Shown piece by piece: positions 1-8,700 of a DNA stretch of 64,000 bases (position 1 is the stretch's first letter; the number at the start of each line of letters is the position of its first letter). Location: positions 124,001-188,000 of the forward strand of contig JAEWCZ010000081.1 of the NCBI GenBank assembly GCA_023390335.1, written 5' to 3'. This DNA is from Bacillota bacterium (lineage in GTDB: Bacteria; Bacillota; Clostridia; Acetivibrionales; DSM-1351). The position numbers were made by a program, and so were the translations under genes. The notes beneath the pieces are model-generated. The model was not told where the DNA came from. It saw only the letters and a list, made by a program, of their open reading frames with translations, and did not search any database.

Positions 1-687
1 CTTAAAATACCGGCAGGAACAACAGTTGCGATTGTAGGTGAAACCGGCGCGGGCAAAAGCACTCTTGTCAATCTTGCGTGCAGGTTTTTTGAACCAACCT
101 CCGGCCAGATACTCATTGACGGAAGAAATTATAGGGAGCGTTCACAATTGTGGCTGCACAATAACATAGGCTATGTGCTTCAAAGCCCCCACCTGTTTTC
201 GGGAACTGTCAAGGAAAATATTCGTTACGGTAAATTTGACGCCACCGATGAAGAAATTGACGCCGCCATAAAAATAGTGGCTGCCGACAGTGTAATAAAT
301 AGTCTGGAAAATGGTCTTGACACCAATATAGGCGAAGGCGGCGACCGACTGTCCACAGGAGAAAAACAGCTGATATCATTTGCCCGTGCGGTTATCTCAG
401 ACCCAAGAATTTTTGTCCTTGACGAAGCAACCTCCTCTATTGACACGCAAACTGAGCAAATGATTCAGGAAGCAATAATGCATATACTGAAAAACAGGAC
501 GTCGTTTTTAATTGCTCACAGACTTTCTACCATTAAGAAAGCAGATATTATACTGGTTGTTAAAAACGGTAAAATCATTGAACGAGGAAATCACAGCGAA
601 CTGCTAAAACAAAAAGGGTACTATTATTCCCTGTACAAAAAGCAGTTTGAGGAAGAAACGGGTACAGCTGTTCTTAATAATGCATAA
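1..687 (+). CDS. ABC exporter ATP-binding domain, C-terminal part (cut by window edge)
   Basis: This is the nucleotide-binding end of an ABC transporter; the frame is open from the first base, so the gene begins outside the window. The visible part has the Walker A motif GETGAGKS (bases 40-63), a Q-loop (VLQSPHLFSGTV), the signature LSTGEKQLISFARAV, Walker B IFVLDEATS and the H-loop IAHRLSTI. A Walker A this close to the edge, the Q-loop wording and the short C-terminal tail fit a fused membrane-plus-ATPase exporter half-transporter (MsbA/MdlB type) that binds ATP on the cytoplasmic side. The substrate cannot be told from this fragment. It ends about 240 bases before tmcAL on the same strand, with a strong hairpin element between them. 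Confidence 0.9.
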   Translation, partial: LKIPAGTTVAIVGETGAGKSTLVNLACRFFEPTSGQILIDGRNYRERSQLWLHNNIGYVLQSPHLFSGTVKENIRYGKFDATDEEIDAAIKIVAADSVINSLENGLDTNIGEGGDRLSTGEKQLISFARAVISDPRIFVLDEATSSIDTQTEQMIQEAIMHILKNRTSFLIAHRLSTIKKADIILVVKNGKIIERGNHSELLKQKGYYYSLYKKQFEEETGTAVLNNA

Positions 688-736
688 ATTAACTTATAAG
701 TGTGAAGCACAGTTCATAGCTTTTGCTGAAATTGTA

Positions 737-845
737 GGCTCACAGTAATCCTTTTTTAAGTAAAGTGACAGGATGTCACTTACGCAACACGCCGAGCCCA
801 CGATGTGCTAGTCGTTGCAACTGTAAAAAAGGTGAGCTGTGAGCC
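737..845. other. Compact multi-hairpin element of unknown type (structured RNA or MITE-like)
   Basis: A closing helix pairs GGCTCACAG (737-745) with CTGTGAGCC (837-845), followed after a 4/4 internal loop by CCTTTTTT (750-757) with AAAAAAGG (825-832). Two further hairpins sit inside: GTAAAGTGAC/GTCACTTAC around loop AGGAT (760-783), and GCAAC/GTTGC (784-818) enclosing a small AGC-CAC/GTG-CT stem (795-809). There is no reading frame in it. It lies between two plus-strand genes, just upstream of the tmcAL promoter. I do not recognise the family. It could be a structured RNA, a leader or terminator, or a short non-autonomous mobile element. Confidence 0.6.
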
Positions 846-867
846 GAATTATTTTGTCTTCCACCCA

Positions 868-897
868 TTGATAAATTTAATTAATAATTGTTATAAT
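868..897 (+). promoter_or_regulatory. Sigma-A-type promoter for tmcAL
   Basis: TTGATA (868-873) and TATAAT (892-897) are separated by 18 bases, with a TGT just before the -10 (extended -10). Predicted transcription start is near 904. That places the upstream in-frame ATG at 909 almost at the transcript end and favours the ATG at 927. Confidence 0.6.
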
Positions 898-926
898 ACC
901 CATATCAAATGACATGGAGTGAACAA

Positions 927-2177
927 ATGAAGGTACTTGGAATAGTTGCTGAATACAACCCTTTTCATAACGGGCATATGTATCATATAGAAGAATCAAA
1001 AAAACTCACAGGCAGCGATGCAGTGGTTTGTGTAATGAGCGGTAACTTTATACAAAGAGGTGAACCCGCTATCATTAATAAATTTGCACGAACCGAAATT
1101 GCTCTTGGTAACGGCGTGGACCTAATAATAGAGCTACCTTTCGCCTTTGCAGTATCAAGTGCAGAGTTTTTTTCATATGGCGCAGTGAACATACTGAACA
1201 GTATAGGTATAGTTGATTGTATTTCTTTTGGAAGTGAGTCAGGAGACATTCATGCTCTTCAAAGATTGGCTGAAATCCTTGCTTCTGAGCCTGAAAGCTA
1301 TAAGGAGGAATTGAAAAAGCAGTTGTCCACTGGACTATCCTTCCCTGTTTGCAGACAAAAAGCTCTACAAAAATATCTCCAATCACAGTATGATTCCACC
1401 GAGGACCTTTCCCATATACTTGAAACCTCCAACAATATACTTGCTTTAGAGTATTTAAAGGCTCTTATAAAACTTAATAGTCCCATACAGCCGTTTACAG
1501 TAAAAAGAATATCCAACAGCTATAATACACCGGAGCTTACAGGTAGTATTTCCAGCGCAACTGCTATCAGAAACAGTATTTATGGGAATGAAATCTATGC
1601 CAGCAGTCAGGCTGTCTCTCCCCTAGCACAACAAATACTTGAAAGAGAATTTTTCCAAGGCAGAGGGCCAAATAGCTTGTATTCTTTTGAGAATATAATA
1701 CTGGCCTTTCTTCGTCACGCTACGACACAAGATTTGGAAAATATACAGGACGTATCAGAGGGTCTTGAGTATAGGATTAAAAATGCGGCCGAAAATTCAG
1801 GCAGTATTGACGAACTTCTAGCAAATATATGCACTAAGCGTTATCCTAAAACACGTATCCAAAGAATACTCATTTCTCTTCTTGCCGGAATGAAAAGGGT
1901 GGATATTGAGAAATTCATGGAAAGCGGTGGTCCTCAATACGCGAGAATTCTAGGATTTAACGAAAAAGGGCGTGAGCTTCTGTCCTCAATGAAAAAGAAA
2001 TCAACAATCCCCGTCATAACCAAGGCATCAAACTACAAATGTTCCTCCGATAGTTTAATTTCTAGAATGCTAGAAATCGAGGCGCAGGCAACAGATACAT
2101 TCGTTCTGGCATATAAAAACCCGGCTTTTAGGAAAGCCGGGCAAGAATTTACTCAAAATATTATTATTTGCAGGTAA
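927..2177 (+). CDS. tmcAL: tRNA(Met) cytidine acetate ligase TmcAL (YlbM family)
   Basis: The family acetylates the wobble cytidine of elongator tRNA-Met using acetate and ATP. The N-terminus carries the nucleotidyltransferase motif NPFHNGH (HxGH, His14 and His17), and a second ligase-like signature ISSATAIR lies near the middle. Length (416 residues) matches the family. I chose the ATG at 927 over the in-frame ATG at 909. GGAGTG at 916-921 is correctly spaced for 927, the protein then starts MKVLGIVAEYNPF like its relatives, and the predicted transcript begins only about 5 bases before 909. The gene converges with rnjA: only six bases separate the two stop codons, and the rnjA terminator hairpin is written inside the last codons of tmcAL. 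Confidence 0.9.
   Translation: MKVLGIVAEYNPFHNGHMYHIEESKKLTGSDAVVCVMSGNFIQRGEPAIINKFARTEIALGNGVDLIIELPFAFAVSSAEFFSYGAVNILNSIGIVDCISFGSESGDIHALQRLAEILASEPESYKEELKKQLSTGLSFPVCRQKALQKYLQSQYDSTEDLSHILETSNNILALEYLKALIKLNSPIQPFTVKRISNSYNTPELTGSISSATAIRNSIYGNEIYASSQAVSPLAQQILEREFFQGRGPNSLYSFENIILAFLRHATTQDLENIQDVSEGLEYRIKNAAENSGSIDELLANICTKRYPKTRIQRILISLLAGMKRVDIEKFMESGGPQYARILGFNEKGRELLSSMKKKSTIPVITKASNYKCSSDSLISRMLEIEAQATDTFVLAYKNPAFRKAGQEFTQNIIICR
2112..2141 (-). terminator. Intrinsic terminator for rnjA, inside the tmcAL coding region
   Basis: A perfect 9-bp stem (CCCGGCTTT 2120-2128 with AAAGCCGGG 2133-2141, 4-base loop) is followed on the minus strand by TTTTTATAT. It lies 43 bases past the rnjA stop codon and within the 3' coding end of the convergent tmcAL gene. 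On the plus strand the hairpin is not followed by a T run. Confidence 0.8.
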
Positions 2178-2183
2178 ATGGAC

Positions 2184-3851
2184 TTATATTTCCATTATTA
2201 TAGGCAATATCATTGGCTTACGCTTTGTACGTTCGTAAATACAGTCCTTGAGAGCCTCTCTGATAGCTGATTTTCTAATGGACCAATCCCCCTGATTTTT
2301 AGATGTACTTTTGAATATTGCCTGTTTTGCTATTTCTTTAAGCTGTTCCATCAAATCCTCTGATTCACGGACATATACAAAGCCTCTTGAGATTATGTCA
2401 GGGCCTGCTACTACATTTCCGGTATCACCCTCTATTGTTATAACAACAACTATTAATCCATCCTGTGATAGGTGTTTTCTGTCCCTTAACACTACATTTC
2501 CTACATCTCCGACACCCAATCCGTCTACAAGAACTTTTCCTGCTGTAACCGCACCATTAATTTTTGCAGAATCATTAGTAAGCTCCAAAACTTTTCCTGT
2601 TTCCATTATAAATATATTTTCCCTTGGAGTACCCATTTTTACTGCAAGCTCAGCATGCTGCCTCAAATGTCTGTGTTCACCATGTACAGGCATAAAGAAC
2701 TTTGGTTTAACTAAGTTATGGATAAGCTTGATTTCTTCCTGGCAGGCGTGTCCTGATACGTGGACATCTGCCAGTGCTTCATATATAACCTTTGCACCTT
2801 TCTTGAACAGTTCATTTATAACCTTTGAAATCAGTTTCTCATTTCCCGGTATTGGGGATGCAGATATGATAACTAAATCATCCGGAACTATCTCAACTTT
2901 TTTATGCTCATTAAAGGTAATCCTTGTAAGGGCTGACATAGGCTCGCCTTGACTGCCTGTAGTTATTATTACAAGCTTGTCTTTTGGTACCTTATCCATG
3001 TTATCAAGATCGATCAGAACTCCCTCAGGCACATTTAGATATCCCAACTCCATTGCTACGTTAACAACATTTATCATACTTCTTCCAAGAACTGTTACTT
3101 TTCGTCCGAATTTAACAGCCGCATTGAATATCTGCTGAACTCTGTGAACATTTGAAGCAAAAGTTGCTACCAGAATCCTGCTTTTACAGTTCATAAATAT
3201 CTCGTCAAAGGTCTCTCCTACAGTACGTTCAGATAGCGTGTATCCTTCATTCTCTACATTTGTACTGTCACACATAAGCAAAAGTACACCCTTCTTGCCT
3301 ATTTCGGCAAGTCTTGCCAAGTCCATTGGCTGTCCCTCGATTGGGGTGTAGTCTATTTTAAAATCTCCGGTATGAATTACAGTACCGATAGGTGTAAAAA
3401 TAGCCAAAGCTACGGCATCGGCAATACTGTGAGTAGACCTTATAAATTCTACCTTAAAGGCTCCCAACTCCACTGTTTGTCCTTGATGAACCGTTTCCAT
3501 CTGAACTGTATCTAGAAGGCCATGTTCTTCTAGTTTGCATTTTATCAAACCGAGAGTAAGTTTTGTTCCATATATAGGTACATTTAGTTCTCTTAATACA
3601 TATGGTAGCGCACCTATATGATCCTCATGACCATGTGTCAGAACAATTCCTCTTACTTTGTCTTTATTTTTAATTAGATACGTAACATCAGGTATTACCA
3701 GATCTATACCCAGCATTTCATCCTCAGGAAACGAAAGGCCACAGTCAACAACCACAATGTCGTCCCCATATTCAAAAGCAGTTATATTTTTCCCTATTTC
3801 TTGCAATCCACCAAGTGGTATTACCTTTAATTTCTTTTTACTCTTTGACAC
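2184..3851 (-). CDS. rnjA: Ribonuclease J
   Basis: Metallo-beta-lactamase/beta-CASP ribonuclease that acts in RNA maturation and decay, with 5'-to-3' exonuclease and endonuclease activity. The zinc-binding motif THGHEDH is at residues 72-78, followed by HTGDFKIDYTP, CDSTNVENEGYT, and the beta-CASP signatures VSGHACQEEI and PVHGEHRHL. The C-terminal RNase J domain is present, and 555 residues is the normal length. Translation starts at GTG (3849-3851) behind GGAGGT seven bases upstream. The gene follows a glycosyltransferase gene by 32 bases and is probably co-transcribed with it. A terminator lies just past the stop. Confidence 0.95.
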   Translation of the reverse strand: MSKSKKKLKVIPLGGLQEIGKNITAFEYGDDIVVVDCGLSFPEDEMLGIDLVIPDVTYLIKNKDKVRGIVLTHGHEDHIGALPYVLRELNVPIYGTKLTLGLIKCKLEEHGLLDTVQMETVHQGQTVELGAFKVEFIRSTHSIADAVALAIFTPIGTVIHTGDFKIDYTPIEGQPMDLARLAEIGKKGVLLLMCDSTNVENEGYTLSERTVGETFDEIFMNCKSRILVATFASNVHRVQQIFNAAVKFGRKVTVLGRSMINVVNVAMELGYLNVPEGVLIDLDNMDKVPKDKLVIITTGSQGEPMSALTRITFNEHKKVEIVPDDLVIISASPIPGNEKLISKVINELFKKGAKVIYEALADVHVSGHACQEEIKLIHNLVKPKFFMPVHGEHRHLRQHAELAVKMGTPRENIFIMETGKVLELTNDSAKINGAVTAGKVLVDGLGVGDVGNVVLRDRKHLSQDGLIVVVITIEGDTGNVVAGPDIISRGFVYVRESEDLMEQLKEIAKQAIFKSTSKNQGDWSIRKSAIREALKDCIYERTKRKPMILPIIMEI

Positions 3852-3883
3852 AATTAAACCTCCAATTTAACTAAATAATAAAA

Positions 3884-5071
3884 TCAATCCCTATTTGAGC
3901 TGTTATATTGAGAAATAACATTGTTATATTCCTGTAAAATTTGTTCCGTTATTCTATTCCAATTATAAAGCCTATGTACATTTTCCAATGCATTAATACT
4001 AATCTGTTTTGATAAACTTTTATCACAAAGCAGTTCAAGGATACAGTCTGCCAGAGAATTGGAATTTCCGCTGTAAAATTTCATTCCATTCACCCTGTGA
4101 TCCACTATTTCCCCTAGTCCTCCGATATCCGATACCACTACCGGAATGCCTGCAACCATTCCTTCAAGTGCTACAATACCAAAAGGTTCATAGGTACTTG
4201 GAAAAACTGCAATATCCGAACATTTGTATAGCTTTAGTAAAACCTCCTCACCTACAAAACCGGTAAAATAAACCCTATTCTCAATCTCAAGGTTACGGCT
4301 TTGTTCAATTAAACTATTTAAACACGGTCCTTTGCCCGCAATTACAAACTTAACATCATTATAACTTCTTATAATTTTAGGTATTGCATTTAATAGCACA
4401 TGCACGCCTTTTTCACTTACAAGTCTTCCCACAAAAAATACTATTTTTTCATTAGGAGCAGCATAATTATTTCTGAACTCACTATCAAATTTTATCTCAT
4501 CGAATTTGCCAAGTTCTATTCCATTACTTATTACACTTATTTTGTCCCCAGTTACGTTAAATATAGATTTAATTTCTTCTTTCATATATTTACTATTTAC
4601 TATTATTTTTTCCGATTCGTCACAAAGCAATACTTCCACACTGTTAATCGCTTTTTGCATATCAGAGTAAATTCCGTTGTTTCTACCAAATTCTGTTGCA
4701 TGTATGGTTGAAACCAACGGAATTGAAAATGAGTTTTTCAAAACTTTTGCGGCATAAGCAACAAGCCAGTCATGTGCATGAATAATGTCAAATTTTATTT
4801 CTCGTAACAGCTTGATTGCTGATTCAAGCATTGCAAAGTTCAGCTGTGAAACCCACTCTATAAAGTTTGTTGCAGCAACCTCGCTGACATGGACTCTATG
4901 TACAGTCACATTTCCTTCAATCTCAAAATCAGGTGTTTCTTCTTCCCAGCATGTAATAACATGAACTTGATTACCGAAACGACCTAACTCATGTGCCAAA
5001 TCATACACTACTCTTGAAATACCCCCTATTATCCTTGGTGGGTATTCCCATGAAAGCATTAATATTCTCAT
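3884..5071 (-). CDS. GT4-type glycosyltransferase
   Basis: A 395-residue GT-B fold retaining glycosyltransferase. The N-terminal acceptor domain begins MRILMLSWEYPPRIIGGISR, which resembles glycogen/starch synthase-like GT4 enzymes. The donor domain has VGRLVSEKGVHVL and the EX7E motif region EPFGIVALEGMVAGIP with VVVSDIGGLGEIV. It probably transfers a sugar from a nucleotide donor in the cytoplasm; neither donor nor acceptor can be named. ATG at 5071 is preceded by GAGGAAT. It lies upstream of rnjA in the same direction. Confidence 0.85.
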   Translation of the reverse strand: MRILMLSWEYPPRIIGGISRVVYDLAHELGRFGNQVHVITCWEEETPDFEIEGNVTVHRVHVSEVAATNFIEWVSQLNFAMLESAIKLLREIKFDIIHAHDWLVAYAAKVLKNSFSIPLVSTIHATEFGRNNGIYSDMQKAINSVEVLLCDESEKIIVNSKYMKEEIKSIFNVTGDKISVISNGIELGKFDEIKFDSEFRNNYAAPNEKIVFFVGRLVSEKGVHVLLNAIPKIIRSYNDVKFVIAGKGPCLNSLIEQSRNLEIENRVYFTGFVGEEVLLKLYKCSDIAVFPSTYEPFGIVALEGMVAGIPVVVSDIGGLGEIVDHRVNGMKFYSGNSNSLADCILELLCDKSLSKQISINALENVHRLYNWNRITEQILQEYNNVISQYNSSNRD

Positions 5072-5136
5072 AAATATTCCTCATTTTCAATGAAGATATA
5101 TAATGTATATACATAAAATTACAAATAGCCTATACT

Positions 5137-5165
5137 ATTTTATCATAATGATACCTTTTTTTCAA
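5137..5165 (-). promoter_or_regulatory. Probable promoter of the glycosyltransferase-rnjA unit
   Basis: On the minus strand TTGAAA (5165-5160) is followed after 17 bases by TAAAAT (5142-5137), about 65 bases upstream of the start codon. The elements are good but not perfect matches in very AT-rich DNA. Confidence 0.4.
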
Positions 5166-5210
5166 AATAAACATTTTATGTTATTTTTTTAATTTATTCC
5201 TAAAAAGTAA

Positions 5211-5239
5211 TTGACACTATATTAGAATAAAACTATAAT
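5211..5239 (+). promoter_or_regulatory. Perfect-consensus sigma-A promoter with no gene behind it
   Basis: TTGACA (5211-5216), a 17-base spacer and TATAAT (5234-5239) on the plus strand match the consensus at all 12 positions. No protein gene follows on this strand for more than 10 kb. A terminator lies about 90 bases downstream, which suggests a small RNA. Confidence 0.75.
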
Positions 5240-5245
5240 GTTATT

Positions 5246-5337
5246 ACCAATATATACAGTCTCTTTTGTTTTCCCCGGACGGTTAACAAAGCAGATTACT
5301 TAAAAAAACAGAAGTTTAATAACTTCTGTTTTTTATT
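5246..5337 (+). ncRNA. Candidate small non-coding RNA, about 90 nt
   Basis: Bounded by the consensus promoter at 5211-5239 and the intrinsic terminator at 5306-5340. The predicted RNA has an internal hairpin TTTGTT (5265-5270) with AACAAA (5285-5290). Its loop contains the C/G-rich stretch CCCCGGACGG, striking in such AT-rich surroundings. The only ATG (5238) overlaps the -10 box and has no ribosome binding site, so it is unlikely to be translated. The family is not recognised. A base-pairing regulator with a C-rich seed is one possibility, by analogy with Gram-positive small RNAs. Ends are predictions. Confidence 0.6.
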
Positions 5338-5340
5338 TAT
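5306..5340 (+). terminator. Intrinsic terminator of the candidate small RNA
   Basis: An 11-bp stem AAACAGAAGTT (5306-5316) with AACTTCTGTTT (5321-5331) and a 4-base loop is followed by TTTTATTTAT on the plus strand. On the minus strand it is followed by a run of seven T, so it could work both ways. Confidence 0.75.
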
Positions 5341-5363
5341 ATAGAAAAAAGTTATTTATACAC

Positions 5364-5412
5364 ATGAAAAAAGTATTTTAGTTTGATTTTAATACCAAAC
5401 TAAAATACTTTT
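5364..5412 (-). terminator. Terminator of the tRNA-Gln gene
   Basis: A 17-bp perfect stem (5369-5385 with 5396-5412, 10-base loop) is followed on the minus strand by six T. The upstream arm starts at the very last base of the tRNA, so the mature 3' end and the terminator stem share one position. Confidence 0.85.
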
Positions 5413-5485
5413 GGCTGCGGGTCAAGGGCTCGAACCCTGACAAACTGAACCAGAATCAGTCGTGCTACCATTACACAAACCCGCA
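5412..5485 (-). tRNA. tRNA-Gln, anticodon CTG
   Basis: A 74-base cloverleaf with encoded CCA. The acceptor stem TGCGGGT/ACCCGCA is perfect and begins with U1-A72 as in many tRNA-Gln. The D arm is GTG...CAC. The anticodon stem ACTGA/TCAGT holds loop TTCTGGT, and the T arm CAGGG/CCTTG holds TTCGAGC. Discriminator G precedes CCA. The anticodon CTG reads CAG. The promoter is at 5505-5534 and the terminator abuts the 3' end, so it is a stand-alone tRNA gene. Confidence 0.95.
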
Positions 5486-5504
5486 TCGCTCATCGACAAG
5501 AGGT

Positions 5505-5534
5505 ATTGTAGCACATCCCGAATATTTATGTCAA
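5505..5534 (-). promoter_or_regulatory. Promoter of tRNA-Gln
   Basis: TTGACA (5534-5529) and TACAAT (5510-5505) on the minus strand are 18 bases apart, with a TGC just before the -10. Predicted start is about 12 bases before the tRNA 5' end. Confidence 0.8.
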
Positions 5535-5688
5535 TACATTTTTACTACTTTTCTTATTTAATTTAATTTATTATTTTTGATTGCGTGTTCTGTGTTCTCC
5601 TGATTTTACTATATTTTAACATTGGCATAATCATATTTTAAAACTCTGGTCATATAATAATATTATGCATTTATAAATTTCCTATTTT

Positions 5689-5716
5689 AAGGCCTGAGAA
5701 TTATTAGGCCTTTTTT
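5689..5716 (+). terminator. Terminator-like hairpin facing the 3' end of addA
   Basis: AAGGCCT and AGGCCTT pair around a 10-base loop, followed on the plus strand by TTTTTT directly before the addA stop codon at 5718. On the minus strand the stem is followed by AAAATAGG, so it is a poor terminator for addA itself. It may block antisense transcription into addA or only stabilise the addA transcript end. Confidence 0.4.
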
Positions 5717-5717
5717 G

Positions 5718-8700
5718 TTACATTCTAACAATTTCCCCTGTTGAGAACAAATAAATGTATCTTTCTTTGACTGGTTTTAAGGTCAGCATTTCCAAAGCTC
5801 TTGAATAAAAAGAAATTTGAAGTTTGTACTTGTCCTTTATGGCTTCTTTATCACCATGAGAAACATAATCCGTTTTATAATCAATTAGAACAATATTACC
5901 CTCCTCTTCAAAGTAGCAGTCAACAACACCCTGAACAAGTATTTTGTCTTCATAATCGCTAACATCAGGCAATTGTGGATAGATTTCCTTATAAGGTAAT
6001 TCGATGTTAAAGGGAACCTCTCTGTATATCTCAACCGCTTTCAGCATTCTCTTTCCCACAGTTGAATTAATAAAAGCAGATATTTTACTTATGTCTATAC
6101 TTTTTGCCTGAATTTCTGTTATAAGTTCTTTTTTGATCATCAGTTCAATCTGTCCGGCAATATCCTTATTACGGAAGTCCAGATGTTGCATGGCAAAATG
6201 CATAGCAGTTCCCTTTTCTGCGGGACTAAGCCCTTTCTTTTCTTCCATAAAGGCAGGTTTTTTTATGGTAATAGTTCTGTATTCCGGCTGACTATTTTCT
6301 TCATCATTATTAAGATTAAAATATCTTTTAAGCTCAGTTACAGATATTTTTGAAGGAATCTGTGCAAAAGTCCTGTAAGGGTATTTCCAGTCTAAACGCC
6401 GATGAAGTTCTTGGCTGTTTCCGTTATCAGTAAGGCTTTGAAGCCAACTTAATATGTCTTCCCTGTCCTGGGTATCTGTTTCAAATCTTTTAACATCAGC
6501 TATATCTGACTGATTTGCAAGATTTATCTTCCATGAAGAGTCATCCGAAATAGTGGGCCCGTTGTAATCAACTCCAAGACCAGCTGCTTTTCTTAAAACC
6601 ATAGAATCCTTATGTCTTATAATAGATGGGCATATCCAATCCAAATAATTCTGTGCCTTGAGCATGCTATGAGACGGGAATTTATCACCGTTACTATGGG
6701 CTGTACCCAACCATTTTAATGATGATTTTTCTATATTATTTACCGACCCGGTAATAATCAACTTCTCTCTGGCTCTTGTCATAGCAACATAAAGTATTCT
6801 CATTTCCTCCGACAAGGTTTCAACTCTTATTTTTTGCGCAATTGCTTGTTTTGGAATTGAAGGATACTTTATTCGCCTTTTATAATCAACAAAATCAGGC
6901 CCAAAACCCAATTCCTGATGCAGTAAAACACTTTTATACATGTCCTGCATATTAAACTTTTTCCCGCAGCCGCACAAAAATACAACAGGGAATTCCAATC
7001 CCTTGCTCTTATGAATACTCATTAGCCTGACAACGTTGTCATTTTCTCCAAGAACTTTTGCACTTCCCATATCGCCCTTGTTTGTTTTCAGCTTGTCTAT
7101 GAAACTTATAAAATTGAAGAGCCCACTGTAGCTTGTGTTTTCATATTGTAAAGCACGTTCAAAAAGTATTTTCAGGTTGGCCTGTTTCCTTTCACCGTCC
7201 TGCATTGCTCCAACTATACTGAAATAGCCTGTCTCATCATAAAGCTGCCATATAAGCTTGTGTGTTGACATATAGAGTGACATTTCTCTCCAATTTTCAA
7301 GCTTTTGGAGGAAATCGGATGATTTCTTTGAAATCTCTGTGTCCTGCACTGCTATTTCTTTGAGTGCTTCAAATATGGAGGCATTACGGTTCATAAGACG
7401 TACTTCTGTTAAGTCACCTGTACTGAAATTTACTATTGGTGATCTTAATACTGACAAAAGCGGAATATCCTGATAAGGATTATCAATTATTTGAAGTAGG
7501 GACAGTACTACCTGCACTTCCGGTGTCTTAAAAAAACCGCTTCCCGTATCTGCGAAAACCGGAATATCTGCCTTGGCAAGCTCTTCTGAAAACACCTCTG
7601 TCCAATTCCTAGTGGTTCTCAACAGTATGACTATGTCATTGAACCTTACATCCCTGTAATCCCCAAGTTTTTTATCGTATACGGCATATTTTTTTCCGTC
7701 TGCGTCGGGTTGTAAAAGCTCAATAATCCTGTTTGCTACCATTCTGGCTTCCTGTTGGATATTATCAAGTATTTCATCTTCTTCGGTGGAATCTTGCTCA
7801 TCAATAGGTTCACTGCCTTCTGATTGCACACTGTTATCCGAAAGCGAGGTTTCTATCAAATGCAACTCGATAGCCCCTCCCGCTACTTTTTTTTCATTTT
7901 GGCATGGAGGAAAATCTGCTCCCGGGTTTAGTTCTTCTATCTCATTGTAGTCAAGTTCTCCCACCTTTTGGGACATTATCTGCTTGAATACATAGTTGAT
8001 TCCGTCAACGACATCTTTCCTGCTTCGGAAATTCTTGAACAACAATATTTTTCTGTAGCTACTGCCCTCGTCAATTGAGTAATTATTATATTTTTCAAGA
8101 AAAAGTTCAGGCTTGGCTTGTCTGAACCTGTAAATGCTCTGTTTTACATCTCCTACCATAAATACATTGGGACTGCCTATGTCCTCTTTTGAAATCATGT
8201 TAATTATTATTTCCTGTACCAAATTGCTATCCTGATACTCGTCCACCAATATTTCAGTGAATTTATCCTTGTAATACTGAGCAATTTTTGTGGGACGTAT
8301 GTTTCCATTTTCAGCAGTTTCAGCCAGTATATTTAGGCAAAAATGCTCAAGGTCGTTAAAATCAACAGAAGCCCTTTGACTTTTTTTCTGTGAATATCTT
8401 CTTCCAAAATCCATAACCAACTTTGAAACACATCTCAGTATAGGATACATGGTTTTAAGGTCAGCAACTATTTCCGCAGACTCCATGAAAAATACTTCAT
8501 TCTTCAGACCTGTAATTACGGCTTTTAACTCGTCCCTTGTTTTCTTTACACTTTCCTGAACAGATTTTTCAGCATCTTTTCCGCATCTGGGCAAGGTCTG
8601 AAATTCAAAACTGTTGATATAATTGTACAACCTGTCCCATTCCGTCCCATTTTTACAAACTTCTACGAGCTTATTCAGGTTATCGTTATCTTCAATAAAA

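Noticed and set aside
760..783. Hairpin loop AGGAT as a CsrA binding site.
   Set aside because: Only the GGA core in a loop agrees; the flanking positions and loop size differ, and a single site is weak evidence.
2311..2952. A 213-residue open frame on the plus strand inside rnjA.
   Set aside because: It is fully antisense to the conserved RNase J gene, has low-complexity Ser/Thr/Phe composition and no ribosome binding site.
5238..5303. A 21-codon frame starting at the ATG in the small RNA region.
   Set aside because: Its ATG overlaps the -10 box, so the codon is upstream of the predicted transcript start, and there is no Shine-Dalgarno sequence.
5653..5658. TATAAT on the plus strand upstream of the addA end, as promoter of another small RNA.
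   Set aside because: No -35 element lies at usable distance (TTGGCA is 24 bases away).
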